6,909 bases of DNA. Source: Granulosicoccaceae bacterium. Lineage in GTDB: Bacteria > Pseudomonadota > Gammaproteobacteria > Granulosicoccales > Granulosicoccaceae. The notes below the pieces were generated by a model. It did not search any database and was not told the origin of the DNA. It saw nothing but the letters and a program-made list of their open reading frames with translations. Position numbers and translations under genes: made by a program. The stretch covers positions 1-6,909 of the forward strand of contig JALZUX010000681.1 of assembly GCA_023301405.1 (NCBI GenBank), in the 5' to 3' direction. Every line of letters starts with the position of its first letter. Positions within the stretch are counted from its first letter, which is position 1. Positions 1 to 6,565 of the stretch are shown here, one piece after another.

Positions 1-305
1 AGAGAGACACCTGAAGACTCCAGATTCACCCACTACCATAGTAGCCGGGCAGGCGGCCACGCAATCGGCGAAAACACGCGGTAAACGACCATCATGTTTT
101 CGAATTGTCGGCATATTTCTCTTTGAGCTGTTCACGGTCTACCAACACGGGGTGAAACGCTCAGTTTTCCTCGCCCAGATCGCAGTGCCGTTGTAACAAC
201 ATTCTTCCAGTCTTCCTGTGGTAGCGACCCAAATTTTGTTCGCTGTCACGGGTCTTTTAGTGTGTGGAGTGTTAATTAATTCAGCGATCTGTAAGTGTCT
301 TGCCA
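1..305. other. Region downstream of the efflux operon with no recognised gene
   Basis: I recognise no gene, RNA or mobile element here. On the minus strand one frame starts at the permease stop (TGATG at 308-304), runs 55 codons to a TAG at 141-139, and then stays open to the window edge. A second minus-strand frame is open for 37 codons up to a TGA and gives a polar peptide containing EDWKNVVTTAL and VGRP. On the plus strand the frame from 2 to 196 is open but has no start in view. These frames exclude one another and none matches a family I know. No rho-independent terminator for the operon is visible. The stretch could be decayed coding DNA or plain intergenic DNA. Confidence 0.4.
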
Positions 306-306
306 T
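139..306 (-). CDS. Small hypothetical ORF overlapping the permease stop codon
   Basis: The 55-codon frame begins MARHLQIAELINTPHTKR and ends at a TAG. Its ATG shares one base with the permease TGA (TGATG), an arrangement typical of translational coupling. No ribosome binding site precedes it, there is no signal peptide or membrane segment, and the composition (three Cys, three Trp) shows no known domain. It may be a chance frame, or the start of a longer gene broken by the TAG, since the same frame is open again down to position 1. Low confidence that it is translated. Confidence 0.15.
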   Translation of the reverse strand: MARHLQIAELINTPHTKRPVTANKIWVATTGRLEECCYNGTAIWARKTERFTPCW

Positions 307-3300
307 CACGAGGCTGCTGTTGTTGTGGCAGGTACAGGCTTAGGTTGTGGCGCTTTTCTGCGCCCCGGTAGACGATCTCCCAGCACCAATAAGCACGGCG
401 TTAGCACTAGGGTAAGTATCGTTGCAAAAGCCAGCCCACCAGCAATAGCGCTAGCGAGTTGAGTCCACCACATTGTTGAGGGTGCACCGAATTGCAATAC
501 TCGATTAAATATATCGATATTAAGCGAAAGTACCATCGGAATAAGTCCCAGTATAGTAGTGATGGCGGTCAGAAAGACGGGGCGTAGGCGTAACAGGCCA
601 GTGCGCAACGCTGCATCTCTTGGCTCATAACCACTTTTACGGAACTGGTTGTAGGTATCTATTAGTACAATATTGTTGTTTACCACAATGCCTGCCAGCG
701 CGATAATTCCCAAGCCAACCATCACGATACCGAAGGGCTGCTGCGATATGATTAGCCCTAGTAGTACGCCAGAGGTAGAAAATACAATAGCGCTGAGCAC
801 GACAATTGTCTGGAAAATGCTATTGAACTGAATAATTAAACACAGTGCCATTAAAAAGAGGGCGGCGGCAAAAGCATTCACTAGAAACAGCATAGTCTCC
901 AGCTGGTCTTCGTTTTCGCCGGTAAAGTTGATGTTTACTTCCGGGTCAATCGGACCGTTGGCTAATGCTTCCTGTACGGCTTTGAGTTGATCGGTTGGCA
1001 GCTTGCCTTCTGCCACCCCGGATTGCACAGTGATGACTCGTTGCGTGTTTACCCGATTGACGATACCGGTTTTTGGTGCTGGTTCCAGGGTCACAAAATT
1101 AGTAATTGGTATCATCCCGCTGTTCGTTGGAACAAGCAATTGATCAAGGCGTTCAAGCTTACGTTCGCTGAGTGGAAATCGAACCCTGATATCTAACTCG
1201 GCGTCGGAGTCATCGGGGCGATAGCCGGCCACGCGAATGCCATTGGTGATCATTTGTACGGCATTGCCTAGCAGAGCAACGTCAGCGCCATAGCGTGCGG
1301 CCTGTTCACGATCAACATTTAATCGCCATTCGATGCCGGGCAATGGCAGGTTGTCTTCGGTGTCAACGAATCCTCCCACTTCGCGTAAAACGCTGTGGAT
1401 ATAGGCTGTTGCTTCTAATAGTTTGTCAGGATTGTTAGAGCTGATTTCAATGTTGATCGGTTTGCCACTGGCCGGACCGTCTTCCTGCTCACGAAATTCT
1501 ATTATCGTGCCCGGTATATTTGAGGTCATCTCACGCATTTCCTCCATAATGACTTTGGCTTTTCTGCGAGTGTCCCAATCGGTGAATTCAAGTTGAATAA
1601 TACCAATGACATCTGCAGACAGGCCGGGCTCACCAACGGCGCCGCTCATCGACTTGGCGTACACTGATTTTATTTCTTCCATCGGCAACAAGCGTTCCTC
1701 TACTTGTCGAACTAAGCGGTCTTTTTCTATCATGGATAAATCACCGCGTGCGTGAATTTGCACTTGAGCGATTTCAGGTTCAGTACTGGGGAAAAATACA
1801 ACCCCTTTGCCTAGGAAGCCGTAAAGCACATAAGAGCCGACTAGAAATGCTATGGCAGCTAATAGAGTGAGAATAGGCCAGCGCAGTAATTTGGCCAGCA
1901 GGTGACCATAGCCTTTGGTAAAAGCGCTAAGTTTGGTGGTGTTTGATTTAGAGCTAATGTTTCCGGGTTTGTCGCCACCAAAGCTGCCGCCAAGTACCGG
2001 GATAAAAACCAGCGCCATGAACATGGAAGCGATAAGGCAAATGATCACTGTCATTGGTAAAAACTTCATAAACTGCCCGACCAAGCCCGGCCAGAATATA
2101 ACCGGAAAAAATACCGCGAGCGTGGTAGCCGTTGATGCAACAATAGGCCAGGACATCCGTTTGGCTGCTGCCATATAGGCGTTGCGGCGGCTCATGCCGC
2201 TTTTTAAATTTCGATCGGCTAGTTCTATGACCACAATGGCGCCATCGACCAGCATGCCAACAACCAGGATCAAGCTGAACAGTACAACCACATTCATGGT
2301 GAAGCCAACGCTGTACAACACTAAAATTCCAGCCAGGAAAGAGCCTGGTATGGCAAGCCCTACTAATAGTGCGGAGCGCACGCCAAGTGCTGCAATGATG
2401 ACAATCATCACTAGTATTACACCAGACAAAATATTGTTTTGTAAGTCGCTCAGCATGGTGCGAATTTGCGTTGACTTATCTTGATGAAACTGCACTTCGA
2501 TAGAAGCAGGCCAGAACTGCTGTTGTTCCGTTACCAGATCTCGGATACCTTGATTAGTTTCGATGATATTCGCGCCAATGCGTTTGGACACTTCAAGGGC
2601 CAGGGCGGGTTGTCCGTCAACGCGTGCAAACCCTTGCGGGTCTTTGAAGGTGCGACTGACAGAGGCGACATTGCCAAAGGTGATCACCGTGTCGCCGTTC
2701 ACCTTAACCGGCATGCTAAGAATATCTTGGACATCCTCAATGACCCCCGGGACCTTTAACACCATTCTGCCCGCGCCGGTATCTATGGCGCCAGCGGCAA
2801 CTAGAAGGTTATTGTTTTGAATTAAGCCGAATAGTTCGTCGTATCGTACGTTATAAGTTTCCATCACCACCGGGTCGACGATGATTTCCAGTACTTCTTC
2901 GCGCTCTCCGCCAATATTGACTTCAAGCACACCTTTTTGTGCTTCGATTTTTTCTTTAAGGTTGCGGGCAATACGTAGCAGGCTGCGTTCAGGGATGGGC
3001 CCTGCCAGAGAGACGGTTAACACCGGGAACAGCGCCACATTGATTTCCTGCACCACCGGGTCGTCGGTGTCAGAGGGTAGTGTTGATTTAGCGATATCTA
3101 CTTTTTCACGCACGTCGGCAAGCGCGGTGGAAGGGTCGAAGCCCGCATCGAACTCAAGCGTCACTGACCCATGACTTTCAGACGCTGTACTGGTTATTTT
3201 TTTAACCCCGGGAATGCTTTGTAGTTCCGTCTCCATGGGTCGTATTAGTAGTCGTTCGGAGTCTTCCGGTGAGATTCCCTCGTGGTTCATTGATACATAA

Positions 3301-3437
3301 ATAATCGGAATGGCGACATCAGGCTCTGCTTCTTTTGGGATAGCCCGGTATGCCAAAATACCGCTCAGTAAAAAGAACATCAGTAAAAGGATAACGGCAC
3401 GGTCGCGACTGAACGCCGCTTGTATAATGGCGTGCAT
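306..3437 (-). CDS. RND-family efflux permease (AcrB/HAE1-like), inner membrane
   Basis: Proton-driven inner-membrane pump component that moves drugs or other small molecules from periplasm or membrane into a tripartite channel. The 1043-residue product matches the usual RND length (AcrB 1049) and the two-fold layout: TM1 at about 14-32, a large periplasmic loop to about 335, TM2-TM6 to about 482, a cytoplasmic linker, TM7 near 520-540, a second periplasmic loop to about 845, then TM8-TM12 to about 1018 and a Pro/Thr-rich tail. RND signatures seen include IPKEAEPDV after TM1, GMLVDGAIVV in TM4 and GIVVNNNIVLID in TM10. TM4 carries Asp398 but Gly399 in place of the second Asp, and Asn920 stands where AcrB has Lys940; the TM11 Thr957 is kept. 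The ATG at 3437 was chosen because AGGA lies 8 nt upstream and it sits 1 nt after the adaptor stop; an ATG at 3497 would add 20 polar residues and overlap the adaptor. The substrate cannot be read from sequence. Confidence 0.96.
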   Translation of the reverse strand: MHAIIQAAFSRDRAVILLLMFFLLSGILAYRAIPKEAEPDVAIPIIYVSMNHEGISPEDSERLLIRPMETELQSIPGVKKITSTASESHGSVTLEFDAGFDPSTALADVREKVDIAKSTLPSDTDDPVVQEINVALFPVLTVSLAGPIPERSLLRIARNLKEKIEAQKGVLEVNIGGEREEVLEIIVDPVVMETYNVRYDELFGLIQNNNLLVAAGAIDTGAGRMVLKVPGVIEDVQDILSMPVKVNGDTVITFGNVASVSRTFKDPQGFARVDGQPALALEVSKRIGANIIETNQGIRDLVTEQQQFWPASIEVQFHQDKSTQIRTMLSDLQNNILSGVILVMIVIIAALGVRSALLVGLAIPGSFLAGILVLYSVGFTMNVVVLFSLILVVGMLVDGAIVVIELADRNLKSGMSRRNAYMAAAKRMSWPIVASTATTLAVFFPVIFWPGLVGQFMKFLPMTVIICLIASMFMALVFIPVLGGSFGGDKPGNISSKSNTTKLSAFTKGYGHLLAKLLRWPILTLLAAIAFLVGSYVLYGFLGKGVVFFPSTEPEIAQVQIHARGDLSMIEKDRLVRQVEERLLPMEEIKSVYAKSMSGAVGEPGLSADVIGIIQLEFTDWDTRRKAKVIMEEMREMTSNIPGTIIEFREQEDGPASGKPINIEISSNNPDKLLEATAYIHSVLREVGGFVDTEDNLPLPGIEWRLNVDREQAARYGADVALLGNAVQMITNGIRVAGYRPDDSDAELDIRVRFPLSERKLERLDQLLVPTNSGMIPITNFVTLEPAPKTGIVNRVNTQRVITVQSGVAEGKLPTDQLKAVQEALANGPIDPEVNINFTGENEDQLETMLFLVNAFAAALFLMALCLIIQFNSIFQTIVVLSAIVFSTSGVLLGLIISQQPFGIVMVGLGIIALAGIVVNNNIVLIDTYNQFRKSGYEPRDAALRTGLLRLRPVFLTAITTILGLIPMVLSLNIDIFNRVLQFGAPSTMWWTQLASAIAGGLAFATILTLVLTPCLLVLGDRLPGRRKAPQPKPVPATTTAAS

Positions 3438-3438
3438 T

Positions 3439-4530
3439 TTAAGAGTCCTGGTTGCTGTCGTCGTCCGTGGGTTCTGGAACCGCTTGTACTTTCTCACCAG
3501 TGTTCACAAAGCCTTGTCCTAAGGTGATAATGTTTGCGTCATCGGGTATGCCGGTCACCCAGGCACCATCGCTCTGAGTTTTTACAATGTCGATCGCATG
3601 GAAGGTGACCTCGTCTAAATTGTTAACTGCCTTGATGCCTAGCGAGCCATTGTTATCAAGTGCCAGTATGGCGGGTGAGATCAAATGCGCCTTAATTGTT
3701 TCAACGGGAATGCTTATCTCGGCACTGACACCAGTCATAGCGCCCGATGGTGGTGATTCAACAATAACCTCAACGCGAAAGCTACGAGTGGCGGCATCAG
3801 CCATTGAAGAGATATATCGCACTTTGCCTTGCATGAATTCACCGGTGATTAACTTTGCTATAGCGGTGGTGCCGACTTTGACATCATTGATATTTTGTTG
3901 CGGTACCTGACCGGTAATCAGTAGTTTACTATTGTCCACAAGTGTTGCGATATCGCCGCCACGGTCGATGAAATCCCCAACCTCTACTGCAATGTCATTA
4001 ATCAGTGCAGTCATTGGTGCGCGTATAATTGTTTGATTGAGGTCGATCTCGGCGGCCAGCACTTGTGCGCGAGCAGATTCCCGTTTGGCGGCTACTTCTT
4101 CGAGCGCTGTTTTTGACTGTAGGCCTTGCCTTTGTAGGTCTAATGTTGCTTGATGCTCGTTGGTTGCTTGAATTTCGTAAGCCTTGGCAACGGCTAAGGC
4201 AGCACTTCTGTTGTCTGTTGAGATTTGAATGATTATCTCACCGTTGTTGATGAGTTGTCCTTTGTCAGCATTGATGGACTTAACTGTGCCACTGGCCTCT
4301 GAGCGCATATGGATAACTTTCAGCGGTTCGACTTGTCCTTGTATGGTGACTTCACGAGTAATTGTTTCAGGTTGTTGATGGCGTGTTTGGACTTTCATCG
4401 CTGTCACTACGCGCTCTGCTTTAATTTGTGTTTGTGGCTGTTGATTTTCTTCTGAGCCAATTTGCCCGCTCAGCATCCACAAAACCAGTGCCACAATAGC
4501 GGCGGCAGCGATTAATACAGATTTATTCAT
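3439..4530 (-). CDS. RND efflux periplasmic adaptor (membrane fusion protein, HlyD/AcrA family)
   Basis: The 363-residue product would link the permease to an outer-membrane channel across the periplasm. Residues about 4-20 form one hydrophobic segment after a short Lys-containing N-terminus: a signal peptide or uncleaved anchor. The protein has no cysteine, so it is not a lipoprotein like AcrA. The order fits the family: first half of the lipoyl domain at about 70-108 (GTVKSINADKGQLINNGE), a short alpha-helical hairpin rich in Ala, Gln and Glu at about 109-165, the second lipoyl half at about 166-200 (TIIRAPMTALINDIAVEVGD), a beta-barrel at about 205-275, and a membrane-proximal domain at about 280-350, then an acidic tail. 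The short hairpin suggests a compact adaptor. The ATG overlaps the regulator's TGA (ATGA), and the stop is 1 nt before the permease start. GGAA about 10 nt upstream may serve as a weak ribosome binding site, helped by coupling. Confidence 0.95.
   Translation of the reverse strand: MNKSVLIAAAAIVALVLWMLSGQIGSEENQQPQTQIKAERVVTAMKVQTRHQQPETITREVTIQGQVEPLKVIHMRSEASGTVKSINADKGQLINNGEIIIQISTDNRSAALAVAKAYEIQATNEHQATLDLQRQGLQSKTALEEVAAKRESARAQVLAAEIDLNQTIIRAPMTALINDIAVEVGDFIDRGGDIATLVDNSKLLITGQVPQQNINDVKVGTTAIAKLITGEFMQGKVRYISSMADAATRSFRVEVIVESPPSGAMTGVSAEISIPVETIKAHLISPAILALDNNGSLGIKAVNNLDEVTFHAIDIVKTQSDGAWVTGIPDDANIITLGQGFVNTGEKVQAVPEPTDDDSNQDS
3446..3449 (-). promoter_or_regulatory. Ribosome binding site of the RND permease
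   Basis: On the minus strand AGGA is followed by 8 nt and then the ATG at 3437. It lies inside the last codons of the adaptor gene, so ribosomes ending on the adaptor TAA (3441-3439) are already next to the permease start. This site decides the permease start in favour of 3437 over the upstream in-frame ATG at 3497. Confidence 0.7.
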
Positions 4531-5264
4531 GAGGTCATTTCCAATTTATTTTCGGTGCCGGTCTGCGGATACTTTTTTATTGTCGGTTGCTGCTTTAGTG
4601 CGCTGCGTGCAGGAGTTATTTTGTCACTCTCATTACTAGTGATGGTGTCCAGTATGTAGTTGATAATCGTATTAACAAATTGGTCAGTGGCTGATTGTTC
4701 GCTGTGCCGGTTGCACCAGAAGCGAGTAAGCGCGCCTTGGAAAGTGCATTGAAGGCACAAGATCAATTGTTGCGGTGGTTTAGCCTTGAAATGTTGTTGC
4801 TCAATCCCCGACAGCAGAATGCGATGGATGATGTTTTCGATATCATGGTTGATTTTATCAAGTTCACGGGTGATCTCGGGATTCACGGTGTGGCGAACGT
4901 CTTCGCGTTCGCAGTAAAGTGTGACACGACGATAGGCCGGTCGTTCAAGGTGAAACTCAAAAGCGCGTTTAATAAGCTGGCGAAGTTGTTGTGGCGGGGT
5001 GCCTGTCAATGGTTTGCCAAGGTGCATCAATAAGGCGCGATAAAAATCCAGTACGAGTTTTACGTAAATTTCGTGCTTGCTTGAGAAATGCAGGTACATT
5101 GTTCCCTTGGCGATTCCAACTTGTCGCGCAATTTCTGCAACGGTTACACACTCCCATTCATCGCTACAGAATTGATCCAAGGCAGTGGCAAGAATTTCTT
5201 GTTCTCGCTTTTCAAAGTTACGCGCTTTACGTGAATTTTTATGGCAGCAAGGTTGTGTGCTCAT
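4527..5264 (-). CDS. TetR/AcrR-family transcriptional regulator of the efflux operon
   Basis: The 245-residue protein is probably a ligand-responsive repressor. The N-terminal DNA-binding domain spans about residues 17-65: a first helix (REQEILATALDQF), then the helix-turn-helix TVAEIARQVGIAKGTMYLHF, a clear TetR/AcrR signature, followed by SSKHEIYVKL. Residues about 70-208 are the variable helical ligand and dimer domain. A polar tail from about 212 has no visible domain. Eight cysteines (6, 7, 33, 39, 118, 170, 173, 184) are more than usual, but I cannot say whether they sense anything. The start is supported by AGGAG 7 nt before the ATG. As first gene of the operon, overlapping the adaptor by ATGA, it most likely controls itself and the pump. 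The tandem palindromes at 5491-5521 are the likeliest operator. The inducer is unknown; activation instead of repression cannot be excluded. Confidence 0.94.
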   Translation of the reverse strand: MSTQPCCHKNSRKARNFEKREQEILATALDQFCSDEWECVTVAEIARQVGIAKGTMYLHFSSKHEIYVKLVLDFYRALLMHLGKPLTGTPPQQLRQLIKRAFEFHLERPAYRRVTLYCEREDVRHTVNPEITRELDKINHDIENIIHRILLSGIEQQHFKAKPPQQLILCLQCTFQGALTRFWCNRHSEQSATDQFVNTIINYILDTITSNESDKITPARSALKQQPTIKKYPQTGTENKLEMTS

Positions 5265-5490
5265 AAGCAGGCTCCTTTAGTCTCGGTGAAAATAGTGCGG
5301 AAAAAATCACTTGATCGAACGAGACCCGGGGTTTGCCATGAGTCAAGTTTAATCAGGCAAGGTGTGAAGCAATATTTTTGTCTGATATTGAAGAGACACG
5401 CTGCTAACTCAACAATGACGTCTGAGTTTTTGTTTTGCAGTATCTGCATAGGACATATCGTTCTAAAGTATCGTCGCCTGTGAGCCGCGG

Positions 5491-5521
5491 TGACCAGTGG
5501 TTAATAAATGACCGGTGGTCA
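5491..5521. promoter_or_regulatory. Tandem palindromic operator candidate for the TetR regulator
   Basis: Two related 13-bp elements lie in the same orientation: TGACCAGTGGTTA at 5491-5503 and TGACCGGTGGTCA at 5509-5521. The second is a perfect 5-3-5 inverted repeat (TGACC/GGTCA); the first has one mismatched pair. The likeness continues 3 bases further, to AATA after each core apart from one base change in the half-site. Centres are 18 bp apart, close to two helical turns. TetR-family dimers bind short inverted repeats of this size, often in tandem, beside their own gene. Ownership by the adjacent regulator is inferred; binding might also affect the divergent hydrolase gene. Confidence 0.55.
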
Positions 5522-5637
5522 ATACGTTAGGGGTAAGATAGTTGTTATTAGCGAACTTACAAGGTGATTAGTGATGTCTGGATACTTTTGTCAGAAGTGA
5601 GAATACATGATGGTTCACCGGCATGCGGAATTGTAGC

Positions 5638-5646
5638 TGCTATAGT
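5638..5646 (+). promoter_or_regulatory. Possible extended -10 promoter element for the hydrolase gene
   Basis: TGCTATAGT matches the extended -10 pattern TGnTATAAT with one mismatch and lies 34 bases before the hydrolase ATG, giving a short leader. No good -35 box sits 16-18 bp upstream, which extended -10 promoters can tolerate. The 8-bp palindrome CTGTACAG at 5647-5654 abuts it. Called by eye only. Confidence 0.33.
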
Positions 5647-5680
5647 CTGTACAGCTTTCTAATTCAGTGCAATTCTATTC

Positions 5681-6544
5681 ATGTTTTTATCAGTCTATCG
5701 CGGGTATATTCGGCGGGCCTTGTCGCACTTGGGGGCGGCGCTTTTATTAGGTGTGTTGGCATTGCAGGTGCAGTCCTGTGCCAAGCCAGCCTATGTAGAG
5801 GTCAATCGCACTGCCAGTGATCTGGGGTTGCTACGTAGTGTTGCGAAAGGTAATCCGTTTCAGCATGTGGTGTACCAATCGCCTCGGCGAATACCTACAG
5901 GCAAAATACATGTTTATATAGAAGGTGACGGGGTCGCGTGGCGAATGAGAAGCGTAATATCCCGGGATCCCACGCCTCGCAATCCGTTAATGCTTCGACT
6001 AATGGGGGTAGATCCCGCCAATGCTCTGTACGTGGGCAGGCCTTGTTATTTCGGTCTAGTGCCTGACAAAGAGTGCAATCCAGATTACTGGACGTTTTCG
6101 CGATTCTCAGAAAAAGTGATAAAAAGCATGGCTTCCGTTATTCGCGAAAAGTCACAGGACTATCAGTCTGTGGTGCTGATTGGGCATAGTGGCGGCGGAG
6201 CGCTTGCCCTGTTGATTGCCGAGCACTTACAGAATGTAGAATCAATAGTGACGCTTGCCGGAAATCTAGATACCCAGGCGTGGACCACGCTACATGGCTA
6301 CACGCCCTTGTTTGGTTCTTTAAACCCGGCGGCACGCTCGCCGCTGCCGCTGCGGATCAGGCAATTGCATCTGCTGGCTGGTCGTGACCAGGTGATACCA
6401 CCCGGTTTAGTCGATGATTGGATATCTCAACAGCCCTCGGCGCAGCGCTGGGTCTTTGAGGACTTCGATCATTCATGTTGCTGGCTTCAGCAATGGAATG
6501 AAGTGCTTCGCTGGATTAATCGTGCCGGTCCTCACAAAGTATAG
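5681..6544 (+). CDS. Probable exported alpha/beta hydrolase (putative lipoprotein), function unknown
   Basis: The 287-residue protein has a serine-hydrolase fold with all catalytic parts visible: nucleophile elbow GHSGGG (Ser170), Asp236 in GRDQVIP and His264 in DFDHSCCW. HVYIEGDG at about 77-84 ends the first core strand and may help form the oxyanion hole. Residues 1-33 look like an export signal, with Arg residues then a hydrophobic stretch ending LQVQSC33. The cysteine suggests a lipoprotein, though Gln at -2 makes the lipobox atypical. RPCYFG, Cys132 and PDYWTFSRFS resemble a conserved block in an uncharacterised proteobacterial hydrolase family I know by pattern only; Cys122 and Cys132 could form a disulfide in the periplasm. 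An in-frame TAA at 5660 fixes 5681 as the first ATG; no clear ribosome binding site precedes it. Esterase or lipase activity is plausible, but the substrate is unknown. The gene is divergent from the efflux operon. Confidence 0.85.
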   Translation: MFLSVYRGYIRRALSHLGAALLLGVLALQVQSCAKPAYVEVNRTASDLGLLRSVAKGNPFQHVVYQSPRRIPTGKIHVYIEGDGVAWRMRSVISRDPTPRNPLMLRLMGVDPANALYVGRPCYFGLVPDKECNPDYWTFSRFSEKVIKSMASVIREKSQDYQSVVLIGHSGGGALALLIAEHLQNVESIVTLAGNLDTQAWTTLHGYTPLFGSLNPAARSPLPLRIRQLHLLAGRDQVIPPGLVDDWISQQPSAQRWVFEDFDHSCCWLQQWNEVLRWINRAGPHKV

Positions 6545-6565
6545 TGGTCGATACCGGGCTTAACG
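6545..6565. other. Convergent gap between hydrolase and phosphodiesterase genes
   Basis: Only 21 bases separate the two stop codons. An 8-bp palindrome TAACGTTA (6561-6568) covers the phosphodiesterase stop codon. I see no strong hairpin with a T-run in either direction, so transcripts may run into the opposite gene. Confidence 0.4.

Larger units (their letters stand above)
5265..5680. other. Divergent intergenic region between tetR-type gene and hydrolase gene
   Basis: This stretch of 416 bases has no convincing gene. It holds the tandem palindromes at 5491-5503 and 5509-5521, a separate 13-bp palindrome at 5436-5448 (TGCAG-TAT-CTGCA), a 6-bp inverted repeat CAATAT/ATATTG at 5370-5375 and 5385-5390, and an extended -10-like box at 5638-5646 facing the hydrolase gene. 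If the regulator is transcribed from near the tandem palindromes, its mRNA would have a leader of over 200 nt. I could not find a good -35/-10 pair for the minus-strand operon by eye. Confidence 0.6.

Noticed and set aside
2..196. 65-codon open plus-strand frame at the left edge
   Set aside because: No start codon in view and no recognised family; it is opposite another open frame, and nothing favours it as coding.
226..258. Hairpin GACCC/GGGTC followed by TTTT, terminator-like on the plus strand
   Set aside because: The stem is only 5 bp with a 19-nt loop, and the T-run faces the plus strand, so it cannot end the minus-strand operon. No supported plus-strand gene precedes it.
3438..3497. 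Longer permease start at 3497 adding 20 residues
   Set aside because: The extension is polar, overlaps the adaptor C-terminus by 59 bases and has no good ribosome binding site. The ATG at 3437 has AGGA at 8 nt spacing, and its MHAIIQAAF N-terminus leads straight into TM1 as in other RND permeases.
4695..5033. 112-codon plus-strand frame inside the regulator gene
   Set aside because: It lies wholly opposite a clear TetR coding sequence and its translation shows no domain, so it is a shadow frame. The same holds for the other plus-strand frames between 987 and 3910.
5370..5390. CAATAT/ATATTG inverted repeat as an operator or terminator
   Set aside because: A 6-bp AT-rich stem with a 9-nt loop and no T-run after it is expected by chance in an AT-rich intergenic region.
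6524..6558. CCGGT/ACCGG inverted repeat near the convergent stops as a bidirectional terminator
   Set aside because: 5-bp arms with a 23-nt loop and no T-run on either side.
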